Positions 14,742-24,270 of a stretch of DNA of 64,000 nucleotides are shown here, one piece after another (position 1 is the first letter of the stretch; the number at the start of each line of letters is the position of its first letter). The position numbers were made by a program, and so were the translations under genes. The notes under the pieces were generated by a model that worked only from the letters and a program-made list of their open reading frames with translations, made no database searches and was not told the DNA's origin. This DNA is from Oscillospiraceae bacterium. Lineage in GTDB: Bacteria > Bacillota > Clostridia > Oscillospirales > Oscillospiraceae. The stretch covers positions 62,001 through 126,000 of the forward strand of contig SVKO01000007.1 of the NCBI GenBank assembly GCA_015068455.1, read 5' to 3'.

Positions 14742-16220
14742 TCAGTCGCGGGCGCCCATGCGCTTCTTGGTGATGAGCAGGATGGCCGCGAAGGCAACCA
14801 GCAGACCGCCGAGCACATAGAAGATGGTGGTGCCGATGCCGCCGGTGGAGGGCAGGGTGTTGCCCTGCTTGTTCTCGATGTCGCTGGAGACAACGCCGGT
14901 ATCGATATCGCCTTCAAAGATGTCGCCGCCAGTCAGGGCAGTCAGAGCGGGGTCATCCGATTCCTCGTCGTGTTCGGCGCTGACGGTGAATTCGATGTCG
15001 TCGACGCTGTTGTAGCCGTCGGGTGTTTTGGTCTCATGCAGCTTGTATTCGCCGTCGTCAATGCCTTCCCAGGCAAAGGAGGTCAGATTGTCTTCGGCAA
15101 CCTCGCCCAGGGAAACCCACTCGCCGTCCACCTTCTTGAACAGCTCGAAGGCGGCGCCTTCCAGGGGGTCACCTTTCTCATCGACCTTGTTGACATTCAC
15201 TTTGTAGGTAAAGACGATGACCTTATCCGGGGGAGTCTTGCCGGTGGTATCTTCGATGCCGTCGACGTCGGCGTTGGGGTTGTTGGAATACTCGACGTAC
15301 ATTTCGTTGGGGTTGCCGGCAGCGCCGATGGCAGCTTCATCATTCAGCTTGGAGGTGTATTCCACGGTGATGACGGAGCCGTTGCCAACGCCGTCGATTT
15401 CCGTCAGGTCGTCAAACACGACCTCAAAGGTGCAGTCGTCGTCGGGATTTTCCACAACGGTGAAACCGGTGATTTCCTCGCCGTCGGCATATGCCTTGAA
15501 GGAGTCAGCGTTCAGAGTCAGGCCGTCGCACTGCGTATCGTGGAAGACCAGCTTATAGGTTTCATACTTGTCAAAGTCGTTGGCAATGGTGGCCGTGAGC
15601 TGGAAGGGAACGTCATCGCCGATGTCGTAGTCGGCGCTGTCCTGCCAATCGCTGGTTTCGCCGGTGGTGTCGTTGGTGTCCTTGACCTTCTTCTGGGAGG
15701 AAACGATGTCGTCCTTTGCGTTGACCTCCACGTCGGAAACGACCTCAAGGATGAAGTCGGAATAGGTCTCGCCGTCGGGCATATCCGCGGTATTGGTGGT
15801 GTCGAGGATCAGATAGTAGCCGGCGTCCAGGCCCTCGATGGCGCCCTCGCCGGAGGCGGCGGCGGTGGTCTTGTTGGCTGCGATGATCTTGGCGAGGGCG
15901 GCAATCTCCTTGCTGTTGTTGTTGAAGCCTGCCAGAACGTCGGCAACGTCGGCGGCGTCTTCGCATTCGGCAAACGCGTCGCCGTAGGTGGCGTCGGCCT
16001 TCAGGGCCGCCAGAAGGGCGGGGCCGTCGACGCCTTCGCCCCACACAACATTGGACAGAATTTTCGATCCGTCTACTTCGGTCAGATCGCCGGAGAAGAC
16101 CTGGTACGCGGTGTAAGTATGGCCCTCGGTGGTGGCCATGGTGACGTCATATGCGGCGGCGCTGATGCCCAGACTGAAGAGCATAACGGCAGCCAGCAGG
16201 AGAGAGATAATCTTTTTCAT
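14742..16220 (-). CDS. Major pilin subunit (SpaA/EbpC-like) with LPSTG sorting signal
   Basis: A 492-residue exported protein. Signal peptide 1-22 (MKKIISLLLAAVMLFSLG, cut at AAAYD). An N-terminal pilin domain contains SSQKKVKDTND, where a Lys could serve as the isopeptide acceptor. The central domain is of the isopeptide-forming type, and a C-terminal CnaB domain runs KVNVNKVDEKGDPLEGAAFE to DGEYKLHETKTPDGY. The sorting signal LPSTGG is followed by a membrane helix and KKRMGARD. The canonical pilin motif with YPK is not evident. ATG 16220 has GGAAAG upstream. It is the most Asp/Glu-rich protein of the locus. Confidence 0.92.
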   Translation of the reverse strand: MKKIISLLLAAVMLFSLGISAAAYDVTMATTEGHTYTAYQVFSGDLTEVDGSKILSNVVWGEGVDGPALLAALKADATYGDAFAECEDAADVADVLAGFNNNSKEIAALAKIIAANKTTAAASGEGAIEGLDAGYYLILDTTNTADMPDGETYSDFILEVVSDVEVNAKDDIVSSQKKVKDTNDTTGETSDWQDSADYDIGDDVPFQLTATIANDFDKYETYKLVFHDTQCDGLTLNADSFKAYADGEEITGFTVVENPDDDCTFEVVFDDLTEIDGVGNGSVITVEYTSKLNDEAAIGAAGNPNEMYVEYSNNPNADVDGIEDTTGKTPPDKVIVFTYKVNVNKVDEKGDPLEGAAFELFKKVDGEWVSLGEVAEDNLTSFAWEGIDDGEYKLHETKTPDGYNSVDDIEFTVSAEHDEESDDPALTALTGGDIFEGDIDTGVVSSDIENKQGNTLPSTGGIGTTIFYVLGGLLVAFAAILLITKKRMGARD

Positions 16221-16299
16221 TGCTGTTCTTTCCTTTCTATCATCTGATTGTCTCATATTTCTCATGTTTTTTCGGTGCGGGAAGGTTCTCTTTGGGGTG

Positions 16300-19200
16300 C
16301 TACCCGGCCGGTCCCCCTTCCCCGCTCCGCGGCTTTCGTCGCCGGAGCTTGTTGTATGCGAGCACGCAGGCCGCCAGCAGCAGCGCCAGTCCGGCGAGCG
16401 TGTAGCGCGAGGTTCCTATACCGCCGGTCACCGGCAGTACGAAGCTTGTGGGCTTGGTCTGGTTGATTGCAGTGACCTCGTCCGTGCCCTCCCCGTCGTA
16501 TCCGACGAGGTTGTAGCCGTCGCCTTCACTGTCAAGCTCCACGACGTAATAGGTATATTCTATATAGCCCTGCCGTTTCGGCAGATCGGAAATGGTTTTG
16601 GTCCATCCGTCGGCACGGCTGACGGTGAACTCGTCCCCGTAAGGCTCCGCGCCGCTTTCCGTCAGGAAGTCCTGCAGCGCCTCCGGCGTCATCTCCACCG
16701 GGTAATCCACGCTGCGCGAAGCGGCGGCGGGGGCGCGCTGCGGCGGATCTTCGATCTCCGGTGCGGCAAGATCCGCCGACTGGATCTGCATGACGGACTT
16801 CCGTGCTGCGCTCGCGGTCCTGCGGCCTCCCACTTCGATGAATTCGTAATTCGCGACTGCATTCGGACCGCCGTCCAGCTGGACATACACCTGGATGTCT
16901 CCCGTCACGGCAAAGGGCTCGGAAGTATGGACAAGATGCATCGGATTGCTTCCGACCTCTTCGGTCGTAACCGCGATCTCCGTTCCGTTGACCGTCAGTC
17001 CAGTAACGCCGACGAACTGCCAATCCTGCATCGTAAGCACAAGCCGATACGTTCGGTTGTTCGTGACCTCGCCTGTTTTCGTTATCTGATAACCCCAATC
17101 CTGGGGCGCCGCGAGGATGACCGTCGCCGTTGCCGTTGTCACCGGTGGATTGTCCGGATCCTCGGCGCCGCAGCGGGTACAGATCCCGTTCACATAGTCG
17201 TGACCCAGGGCAGGTACCGTCGAATCGGTGTAGGTATCGCCGCAGCGGCTGCAGGTGTGGGTCGTATATCCGGCCTCGGTACAGGTGGGCTCCGTCACAG
17301 TATCGTGATAGTCATGGCCCAGGGCGGGGATCGTCTCGCTGTCCACCACCACGCCGCAGCCGGTGCAGTACCGCTCCCTCTGTCCGGTCTCGGTACAGGT
17401 GGGCTCCTGTACGGTCGTCCATTCACCCGGGGTGTGGGTGTGGACGGGGATGATCTCCGTCTCGGTGTAGCCGCAGCGTGTGCAGACGCGCTGCTTGAGG
17501 CCCGTTTCGGTGGTGGTGGGTTCCTTGACGACCTCCCAGGGGCCCATGTCATGGCCCAGGGCCGGGATCGTCTCGGTTTCCAGGAGCTCGCCGCAGATCG
17601 TGCAGTGGCGGACTCTGGTTCCCGGTTCGGTGCAGGTGGGCTCCTGCGTCACCTCCCAGTCGCCGGCCGTTTCCTCATGCTCGACGATCCGTTCGGTCCG
17701 GTAGATCCGGAAGCGCAGGCTGTCCACGCCGTCCGGCGCGCTCTCGGTCGGCTCGCCGAGCTTGTTGATCCAACGCTTGGTGACGACCAGATAGGTGTCG
17801 GAGCTGTTGGTCACGGTGGCTTCGCCGTCCTGGGTGCTGAGGTCGACGGCGTCGTCCGGTGCATCCTCCGGCCGCTGCCCGAAGTAGAAGTAATACTTCT
17901 GGGGCTCCGGCGGGAGGAAATAACCGTCCGGCGGTGTGACCTCGGTGATATAGTAGAGCACGCCGGTCTGGTAGACGGTGCTGTCGTCGGCGCCGACATC
18001 GGAGCGGCGCACCCGGAACCGGCCGTCGGGGCCGGATTCATAGGTGGTAAGCTGCTGCCCGGTATCGGCGCGGAACACGCCGAAGACCGCGCCCTCCAGG
18101 GGTTGATCCGTTCGGCTGTCCACCTTGGTAAAGTCATAGCTGTGGGTGGAGTAGTTGTTGGTGAACAGTACGGTCGAGGTCTGATCTTCGACCAGGGTGA
18201 CCTGCGCGCCGTCGGCGCTGTAGTCCGTGATCGTCTGTTCCTCGTCCTCATCCACAGCGTAGGTGGTGACGACGTGGTAGTCCGTGCCCTCGGCGGCGTA
18301 TGCCGCGCCGGTTTCGTACACGGTGTACTCGCCGGGGCCCAAATCATCGAAGGTGTAGGCACCTCCGGAATCGAAATCTCGGTAGCTGACCGTGCGCTCA
18401 AATCCGTCCGGTCCGGTGACGCGGAAGCTGATCCGTTCCTTCTGCTCGTCGGTCAGGGTTTCATTGCCGGCGAAGCGCTTGACGATGGTCAGCTGCGTCT
18501 GGTTGGTGACGGGCCTGTTGCGCACGCCCATTGTGTCGCCGATGTAGTACCTCGGGATGCCCTCCGGCGGTTCAAAGTCCGGATCGTCGGAAATGACGAA
18601 CGGAAGCGGGTTGTATTCCCGGGCGTACCCGTCCGGAGGCTCGATCTCCTCGAGATAGTAGACGGTGTTCTTGTGCAGGGTCATCCCGTCCAGGTTCTGC
18701 CGGAGCCAGACCAGGATGGGTTCATCCTCAGTGGTCTCGTAGATGACCGCCTCATCCCCCAGCATGACCGGCTCAAGATCGGTATCGAGGAGCCGGAATC
18801 GGGCGCCTGCCAGGGTGCCCTGCTCCATATGTCCTTCGGGATACTTCATCAGGTAGATCGCCACGATCTCGGCGCTGCCGCCGCCCCCGGAGGACATCTC
18901 CATGGTTTCGTCGGCATAATCGGAGAACCTTCCGTCGAGGACCACGTCGTTTCGGAACTGGACCAGGCCATCGCCGATTACCTTGGCGTCATACTCGATG
19001 ATCACCGCCGTCTCGTCCGGGATCTGGAACACGCCGGTCCGGTCAAAGAAGTCGTAGGTGACCTCGTCGTGGCGCGACGCCGGGTCCGTTGTGACCGTGA
19101 TGGAATCATAGTCGATCGACAGCGACGGCGAAGAGGTATCGGTCATTTCCATCGGATTGCCTTCGTTCAGCTGCAGCTTATCCGGGTTGATATTGATCGT

Positions 19201-22200
19201 AAAATGCTGGATGCGGTTGGTCTCTTCGCCGTTTTCGTCGATGCCGTTCTCCGCTTCCTTGCTGATCACTTTATAATTGTATTCCACCTCCGCGGTGTCG
19301 GTGGAGTCCTTGAATGAGGCGGTGTTCTGGAAGGTGGTGCTGCCGCCGTTGAACATGGCCTGCTGCTTGAGCGCGTCCTCATCCTTCAGGACGAGGTAGC
19401 AGGTCATACTGTAGAAGCCGTAATAGGCTGTTTGTTCGCCTGTACGGGGATCCACCAGTTTCGGCAAGTCTGTCATGGTAAACATGACGCCGTCCGGCCG
19501 GTCTGTCACCTGGGCGAACACTTCGCTGGGCATGCCTCCCCAAGGACCCTCTTTGGGTGTAATGCGCTGGGGCGTCAGCGCCGGCGTGTTGAACATCGGC
19601 AGGTTATAGAAGTTTTCGTCCTCTGCCAGGTCTTCCATCTCCAGGATATCAAACATGGAGGTGTCGAAGGTATCGAATATCTCCACCGGCTCCTTCTGCA
19701 CGCCCTCGATCGTAATCTGGAAGGGATAGGCCATGTATTCGCCGCCGTCCTTCAGCTTGACAGGCAGGGGATCCAGCAGCGGTTCGGTCTTGGTCGTCTT
19801 GGTGATCTTGGCCTTCAGCGGCGTGGCGGAAGCGATGGCTCTGCCGTTCTTTCCATCTGCCGAAACATCGACCTGGTTCTGATGGGTCTTCGCATATTCG
19901 TTTCCGGATTCCTGTCCGTAGGTCATCCAGTCGGGGTTGTTCCTCGTCCTGACTCTGATGATAATCTCCCGGTCTTTGTTTGTGGCCTTCAGCCCCGTCT
20001 GGTCCCGAGGGCCTTTGAAGAAGACAAGCTTTTCCGTCGTGATTCCGTGCCATTCATCATCGTTGATGAAATCGTTGCCGACCCAGTAGCCTGCGTTTGT
20101 CTCGGTGCATTCCCATCTCTCTCCCGGCTCCAGGCCCTCGACCAGGAAACCGTTCCTCCCGTAGGTCCGGTCAATGGGATCTGTCATATTGTCATGACCG
20201 AGATTGGGCAGCTGCTCGAGAACTGTAAAATCATCAAATCCTTCTGCAGGAACCGGGATCCGGATCGTCCATATAACGTATTCGTCTGTGACAGTGGTAG
20301 CCGTTTTGAAGACTTCAAGTTGTTCCTCGGGCTCGTCTCCGCTTCCGCTGCTGCCCTCACCCGGGACAAACTGACCTTCTACGGTTCTGTTATGGGCGTC
20401 GCTGACAGTGTTGGTCACCTCGATGGTGTCGCTTTCGACCCGGACCCTTGTAGTGTACGTGATCTCATATTGTGCGTTGCCGTCTGAACTCGGTGGTGTA
20501 TAGGACCAGCTCTTTCCGTCAGAGGACAGGGACAGCCCGTTTGTTCCCCAGGCTATCGTCCGTTCCTCCACACGGCCACCGGGGCCGGGGCCACCGGGAC
20601 CGCCGGGGCCGGGATTGTTGCGGGGTATCGTTGCCCTGACACTGATGCCTGTTCCCGTGAATTCCATCCTGCTGCGGGAATTGGCGTCGATGCTGTCCGT
20701 GATGGTTCCCACATTGGTCAGCATCTGGGAGTTTGCAAGGATGGTCCAGGTTATGTCGCGATACTTCTGTCCATTCTCCGTATAGACCTCACCGGGCATT
20801 CCTGCCCGCTTTGTCAGATCGGAAGACTCAATGTCAAAAAGATAATTGGTGCTGGAGTTGTTACCGGGATTATCGTCCTCTCTTGAAGAAATACGTGCGG
20901 TATTGCCCGTCTCAGAATAGCTGGTATGACCGCTGTGTCCCAGTTGGTCAAGATTAACACTGGCAGTATATTCTATAATGTATTGATCGCCGTCATTCAT
21001 GTCCGGCAGATCCATTGAGAAGCCCTTATCCGTATAACTCCAGTTGCCCCATTCCGGTCTCGGCACGGGTCTGCCGTTTTTACTGACCCTAAAGCCTCTC
21101 TCTCCGTCAAATGTCAGTGCAGAGCCCGTGATAGTATCGGTAACACGGACGTTTTCCGAGGTGCCCTGGGAGTTGACCACGAGCGTGTAGTGGATCTTAT
21201 TCTCCCTCTCATCATATCTGCCTGATTTCTGTATGCCTGTATCATGGGGGTTCGCCAGATTGACGGTTTTATCCAGGCCCGCGCCAAAGTGGAGATTGTT
21301 GACGTCGCTGTTGAGGGAGAAGTCCATGTTGAACACGACAGTGGCGCTGTCCGCCGCCTGAAGGACTTCAAATTTTTCCGCATCCGAGGTATTCCACCTG
21401 AAGCGGAGCTTACCGTTGCGGATCTCGTAGTCGTTGTTTTTCAGCGTGCCGAAGTAGCCGAGGTTCTGATCGAATTTGCCGCTGACGTTCATGACCTGCA
21501 GCTCGGGGGGCAGATCGTATTCCATCCAGCCGTCGTCGTCGGCGAACTGATGGCTCTGGTTCTCGCGGAAGGTCAGGGCCAGCCGATAGGTCTTGCCCTT
21601 GACCAGGTTCCCCCAGTCGGATCCGGTGATCTGCCGGCCGTCCACGGTGATGTTTGCGGCGGTGATCAGATCGTTGACATTGCCGCCGATTCTGGGAGAT
21701 GCACGAAGCGGCGGCGCGCCCATGAGGCGAACCGTGGTGCTGCGGAGCACGCTCTCTTCCAGCCCGGCCGGCTTCTGCTCGTCCTTCCCGGATCGCTCCG
21801 TGTCCGTTTCGTCCCCGGAAGCGGGGATGGCGCAGTAGCCGTCGATGCGCGGATCGCTCAGTTCATAGCTCACGCGGCTGACGCTGGCGGAATAGTTGCC
21901 CTCGATGGTGCCGAGGGTCTTGGTCTGGGCGTCGTAGCTCTCCACAATGCCGATATGGTCGGGCGTCAGCGTATCCTCGGCGATGCGGAGGAAGACGATG
22001 TCGCCGGGAACCGGCTCATAGAACCCGTCCGGTCCCTTGGGCGCGATGTACTGTCCGCGCTCGTCCAGCATGGCTGCCCAGCGGTCGCACGCGGCGCTGT
22101 GGGGGATCTCCGACTCCGGAACGCCGGCATAGTGCAGGCAGAAGGATACGAACATGGCGCACCAGGGCTCGTAGGGCATTCCGTACCAGGCGCCGTAGCG

Positions 22201-22848
22201 GGTGTAGCCGTGGCGCGCGCCGTCGGCGTCCTCCAGGAAATTGCGGTCGCTCTGACGGTAGCCCACCTGGCTCTTTGCCACGGTGAGCACGTCCTGCCGA
22301 CGGTTGCCGGTCAGGTTCAGGCCGGCGATCATCTGTGCCCAATCGCCCTCTCCCTCCACGTCCGCGGTGGTGTCGGCTTTCGACTGGAAGCAGCCGTCGG
22401 TGTGGGTGTGCTCCGGAATCTCGCAGACCAGCACCTGCTCGGTCTCGTAGCATTCGTCCGTGTGGACGTGGGGCTCGCACTCCTCCTGTTCGCAGACCAG
22501 CACCTGCTCCGTTTCGTAGCATTCCTCGGTGTGGACGTGATCCTCGTCCTCCTCCAGCGGGCAGATGAGACGTTCGGTGGTCTCATAGCACTCGTCGGTG
22601 TGGACATGGCCCTCCGTCTCGGCCAGCGTGCAGGTCAGGCGCTCCTGCTGCTCATAGCACGCCTCGGTGTGGGTGTGCTCCTCCATGCCGCAGCAGGGGG
22701 TCTTCTCCAGCGTGATCGCCGGCAGCACCAGGGCGTAGGTGGTGCAGAAGACGGTGATCACGCACAATATGCTGACGATCCTGCGCCAGGTTTGTATTCT
22801 CTTTTTGCGGGCTCTGCGCCCGTTCGCCTGACGCGGATACGTACTCAT
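16300..22848 (-). CDS. Giant pilus-tip adhesin: His/Cys repeats, CHAP domain, Cna domains, LPVTG
   Basis: A 2182-residue surface protein. A basic N-terminus and long signal/anchor helix (about 22-45) lead to five about 22-residue repeats (57-153) of the form HxHTxECYE...LxC. Next is a CHAP-type amidase domain (about 184-342) with the catalytic Cys near 230 (EPWCAMFVSFC) and His near 297 (DHIGIVE). About 380-1400 are adhesin-like beta domains with a Gly/Pro tract (PGPGGPGGPGPGG, near 750), and several CnaB domains follow. A late CnaB domain is interrupted by CxxC/LGHD repeats (about 1720-1900). The sorting signal is LPVTGG, then a membrane helix and a basic tail. It lies just upstream of the major pilin and so is probably the tip subunit. 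Confidence 0.88.
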   Translation of the reverse strand: MSTYPRQANGRRARKKRIQTWRRIVSILCVITVFCTTYALVLPAITLEKTPCCGMEEHTHTEACYEQQERLTCTLAETEGHVHTDECYETTERLICPLEEDEDHVHTEECYETEQVLVCEQEECEPHVHTDECYETEQVLVCEIPEHTHTDGCFQSKADTTADVEGEGDWAQMIAGLNLTGNRRQDVLTVAKSQVGYRQSDRNFLEDADGARHGYTRYGAWYGMPYEPWCAMFVSFCLHYAGVPESEIPHSAACDRWAAMLDERGQYIAPKGPDGFYEPVPGDIVFLRIAEDTLTPDHIGIVESYDAQTKTLGTIEGNYSASVSRVSYELSDPRIDGYCAIPASGDETDTERSGKDEQKPAGLEESVLRSTTVRLMGAPPLRASPRIGGNVNDLITAANITVDGRQITGSDWGNLVKGKTYRLALTFRENQSHQFADDDGWMEYDLPPELQVMNVSGKFDQNLGYFGTLKNNDYEIRNGKLRFRWNTSDAEKFEVLQAADSATVVFNMDFSLNSDVNNLHFGAGLDKTVNLANPHDTGIQKSGRYDERENKIHYTLVVNSQGTSENVRVTDTITGSALTFDGERGFRVSKNGRPVPRPEWGNWSYTDKGFSMDLPDMNDGDQYIIEYTASVNLDQLGHSGHTSYSETGNTARISSREDDNPGNNSSTNYLFDIESSDLTKRAGMPGEVYTENGQKYRDITWTILANSQMLTNVGTITDSIDANSRSRMEFTGTGISVRATIPRNNPGPGGPGGPGPGGRVEERTIAWGTNGLSLSSDGKSWSYTPPSSDGNAQYEITYTTRVRVESDTIEVTNTVSDAHNRTVEGQFVPGEGSSGSGDEPEEQLEVFKTATTVTDEYVIWTIRIPVPAEGFDDFTVLEQLPNLGHDNMTDPIDRTYGRNGFLVEGLEPGERWECTETNAGYWVGNDFINDDEWHGITTEKLVFFKGPRDQTGLKATNKDREIIIRVRTRNNPDWMTYGQESGNEYAKTHQNQVDVSADGKNGRAIASATPLKAKITKTTKTEPLLDPLPVKLKDGGEYMAYPFQITIEGVQKEPVEIFDTFDTSMFDILEMEDLAEDENFYNLPMFNTPALTPQRITPKEGPWGGMPSEVFAQVTDRPDGVMFTMTDLPKLVDPRTGEQTAYYGFYSMTCYLVLKDEDALKQQAMFNGGSTTFQNTASFKDSTDTAEVEYNYKVISKEAENGIDENGEETNRIQHFTININPDKLQLNEGNPMEMTDTSSPSLSIDYDSITVTTDPASRHDEVTYDFFDRTGVFQIPDETAVIIEYDAKVIGDGLVQFRNDVVLDGRFSDYADETMEMSSGGGGSAEIVAIYLMKYPEGHMEQGTLAGARFRLLDTDLEPVMLGDEAVIYETTEDEPILVWLRQNLDGMTLHKNTVYYLEEIEPPDGYAREYNPLPFVISDDPDFEPPEGIPRYYIGDTMGVRNRPVTNQTQLTIVKRFAGNETLTDEQKERISFRVTGPDGFERTVSYRDFDSGGAYTFDDLGPGEYTVYETGAAYAAEGTDYHVVTTYAVDEDEEQTITDYSADGAQVTLVEDQTSTVLFTNNYSTHSYDFTKVDSRTDQPLEGAVFGVFRADTGQQLTTYESGPDGRFRVRRSDVGADDSTVYQTGVLYYITEVTPPDGYFLPPEPQKYYFYFGQRPEDAPDDAVDLSTQDGEATVTNSSDTYLVVTKRWINKLGEPTESAPDGVDSLRFRIYRTERIVEHEETAGDWEVTQEPTCTEPGTRVRHCTICGELLETETIPALGHDMGPWEVVKEPTTTETGLKQRVCTRCGYTETEIIPVHTHTPGEWTTVQEPTCTETGQRERYCTGCGVVVDSETIPALGHDYHDTVTEPTCTEAGYTTHTCSRCGDTYTDSTVPALGHDYVNGICTRCGAEDPDNPPVTTATATVILAAPQDWGYQITKTGEVTNNRTYRLVLTMQDWQFVGVTGLTVNGTEIAVTTEEVGSNPMHLVHTSEPFAVTGDIQVYVQLDGGPNAVANYEFIEVGGRRTASAARKSVMQIQSADLAAPEIEDPPQRAPAAASRSVDYPVEMTPEALQDFLTESGAEPYGDEFTVSRADGWTKTISDLPKRQGYIEYTYYVVELDSEGDGYNLVGYDGEGTDEVTAINQTKPTSFVLPVTGGIGTSRYTLAGLALLLAACVLAYNKLRRRKPRSGEGGPAG

Positions 22849-22880
22849 AACGAATTACATCTCTTTTTCTTAATGTATTG

Positions 22881-23462
22881 TTATCCGACCCGGCCGAATT
22901 CCGATAACGGCCAGACCCGGAAAATGATCCTGCCGACGATTTGCTCTTTGGAAGCGCAGCCGACGGTGGAATTGCGGCTGTCCACCGAGGTGGACCGGTG
23001 ATCGCCCATCAGGAACCATCGCTCGTCCGGCACCTGATAGGGCAGCTCGATATCGCACTCGCCAAAGGCTTTTTCTGTCAGATAGGGTTCGTCCAGAGGA
23101 ACGTCGTTGACGCTGACGTTCCCCGCTTCGTCGATGTCCACCCAGTCGCCGGGGCCGGCGATGCACCGCTTGACCAGCAGCTTGTTGCCCAGGTAGAAGG
23201 CCAGCAGGTCGCCGGTCTCAAACTGGCTGCTCTTGACGGACACCACAAACTGTCCCTCGTCGAGGGTTGGCGTCATGGAGCTGCCGTAAATCTGCAGCAC
23301 CGGCATCCAGAGCGTTGCCACCAGGACGGCAATGGCCGCCACCACCACCAGCGAAAAGAAGGTGCTCCTGAGCACTCTGCGGTAGTTCTCGCGGTGTCGG
23401 GTCCGGCCCAGCTCCGCCTCCAGGGCTTCAACGCTGGGAATCTGTTTCTTCTGCTTTTTCAA
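22881..23462 (-). CDS. Signal peptidase I of the pilus locus
   Basis: A 193-residue type I signal peptidase with one N-terminal membrane helix (about 33-53). The catalytic Ser is in YGSSMTPTL, the Lys in LLVKRCIAGPGD, and the conserved box is GDHRSTSVDSR. Dedicated peptidases of this kind accompany Gram-positive pilus loci and process pilin precursors. The start is a TTG at 23462 with GGAGG 6 bases before it. It overlaps the preceding coiled-coil gene by 35 bases, so the two are translationally coupled. Confidence 0.93.
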   Translation of the reverse strand: MKKQKKQIPSVEALEAELGRTRHRENYRRVLRSTFFSLVVVAAIAVLVATLWMPVLQIYGSSMTPTLDEGQFVVSVKSSQFETGDLLAFYLGNKLLVKRCIAGPGDWVDIDEAGNVSVNDVPLDEPYLTEKAFGECDIELPYQVPDERWFLMGDHRSTSVDSRNSTVGCASKEQIVGRIIFRVWPLSEFGRVG

Positions 23463-23736
23463 CGTCTTCCTCCGTTGTCTCCAGGGTCTGCATCAGCGCC
23501 ATCACGTCGAACAGCAGCGTCCGGGCGTTTTTGCGGGCCGTATCGCGCATATCCTCCGAAAAGGCGTCGGACGCCATGGGGCGGCGGACCGGATCATCGG
23601 CGTCCCGTTCGGCCAAAGCGCGGCAGGCACAGTCGAGCTCCCGCTCCAGCTGCTCGATCCTGCGGCCCTGCTCGATCAGCAGCTCCAGCAGCTCGCTGCG
23701 CTTGTATTTTTTCAGATCAATGTCCTTCTTTGCCAC
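23428..23736 (-). CDS. Small coiled-coil protein heading the pilus operon
   Basis: About 102 residues, cytoplasmic. It begins VAKKDIDLKKYKRSELLELL and continues with a heptad-rich helix (EQGRRIEQLERELDCACRAL), then a second amphipathic helix (ARTLLFDVMALMQTLETTEED). Similar short proteins precede signal peptidase in clostridial pilus operons, but the role is not known. I chose GTG 23736 with GGAGG upstream; a longer in-frame reading from 23820 would run through the leader. Confidence 0.7.
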   Translation of the reverse strand: MAKKDIDLKKYKRSELLELLIEQGRRIEQLERELDCACRALAERDADDPVRRPMASDAFSEDMRDTARKNARTLLFDVMALMQTLETTEEDVEKAEETDSQR

Positions 23737-23824
23737 AGCCGGCCTCCGTTCCCGTTCCGAATTCTCGGGATGCTTGTATGTCAGGATGTATAATGCTGCA
23801 TATTTTTGACAAATCGTCATACGG

Positions 23825-23841
23825 ATCCTATTTTATAGGAT
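23825..23841. promoter_or_regulatory. Palindrome at the pilus transcription start (candidate operator)
   Basis: ATCCTAT and ATAGGAT form perfect 7-bp arms around TTT. The expected transcription start of the pilus promoter falls at its edge, so a bound protein would block initiation. The cognate regulator is not known. Confidence 0.5.
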
Positions 23842-23848
23842 TCAATAA

Positions 23849-23877
23849 ATTATATCACGTCATACCATTTAAAGCAA
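23849..23877 (-). promoter_or_regulatory. Strong promoter of the pilus operon
   Basis: On the - strand, TTGCTT (23877-23872) and a perfect TATAAT (23854-23849) are spaced by 17 bases. The flank upstream is very A-rich on this strand, as in UP elements. It is the only good promoter seen ahead of the whole pilus locus. Confidence 0.8.
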
Positions 23878-24270
23878 GATTTACATCGCTTTTTTTCGTG
23901 GATTTTTCTCCGCGGCATCTCGCTTTGATTTATCTGAATTCTACAAAAATGTATTATTATCTTGGTCACATACCTGTTTTCCAGAATAAATCCGGGGAAT
24001 CATTTCCTGATTTCATTTGGATATTTTTGGATTTTTTTATCTTTTTCGTATCTTTTTGTTGAATAAAGCGAAAAAGGCGCTCCGTTTTCTTTCCGCTTTT
24101 GCCGGCGGATCGCCGCAAAAGCGCTCCGTCATTCCGCTTTAATTATTCTTGTGTCTTTTCGTGATGTTCGTGCAATTCGCCGGATCGTGTTCATTTGGCG
24201 CTTTTATATATTTATCCGAAAACCGCGGTTTTCAGATATCCGTTCTTTCGCCCCGCAGGGCCCGGCGTCC
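23878..24270. other. AT-rich intergenic region with hairpin and direct repeat
   Basis: This stretch separates the pilus operon from the gene at 24377. 23880-24060 is T-rich low-complexity sequence (runs such as GGATATTTTTGGATTTTTTT) without an open frame. At 24071-24140 two copies of a GCGCTCCG-containing block ending in CCGCTTT flank the palindrome GGCGGATCGCC. The outer arms GAATAAAGCG (24061) and CGCTTTAATTATTC (24135) can pair. I see no gene. Confidence 0.6.

Noticed and set aside
16129-19317. A very long open frame (over 1000 codons) on the + strand opposite the giant adhesin
   Set aside because: It mirrors the adhesin's GC-rich codons, has no RBS or domain and its translation is low-complexity Gly/Val/His/Arg. 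Similar shadow frames lie opposite the major pilin, putP, potBCD and the VanW gene.
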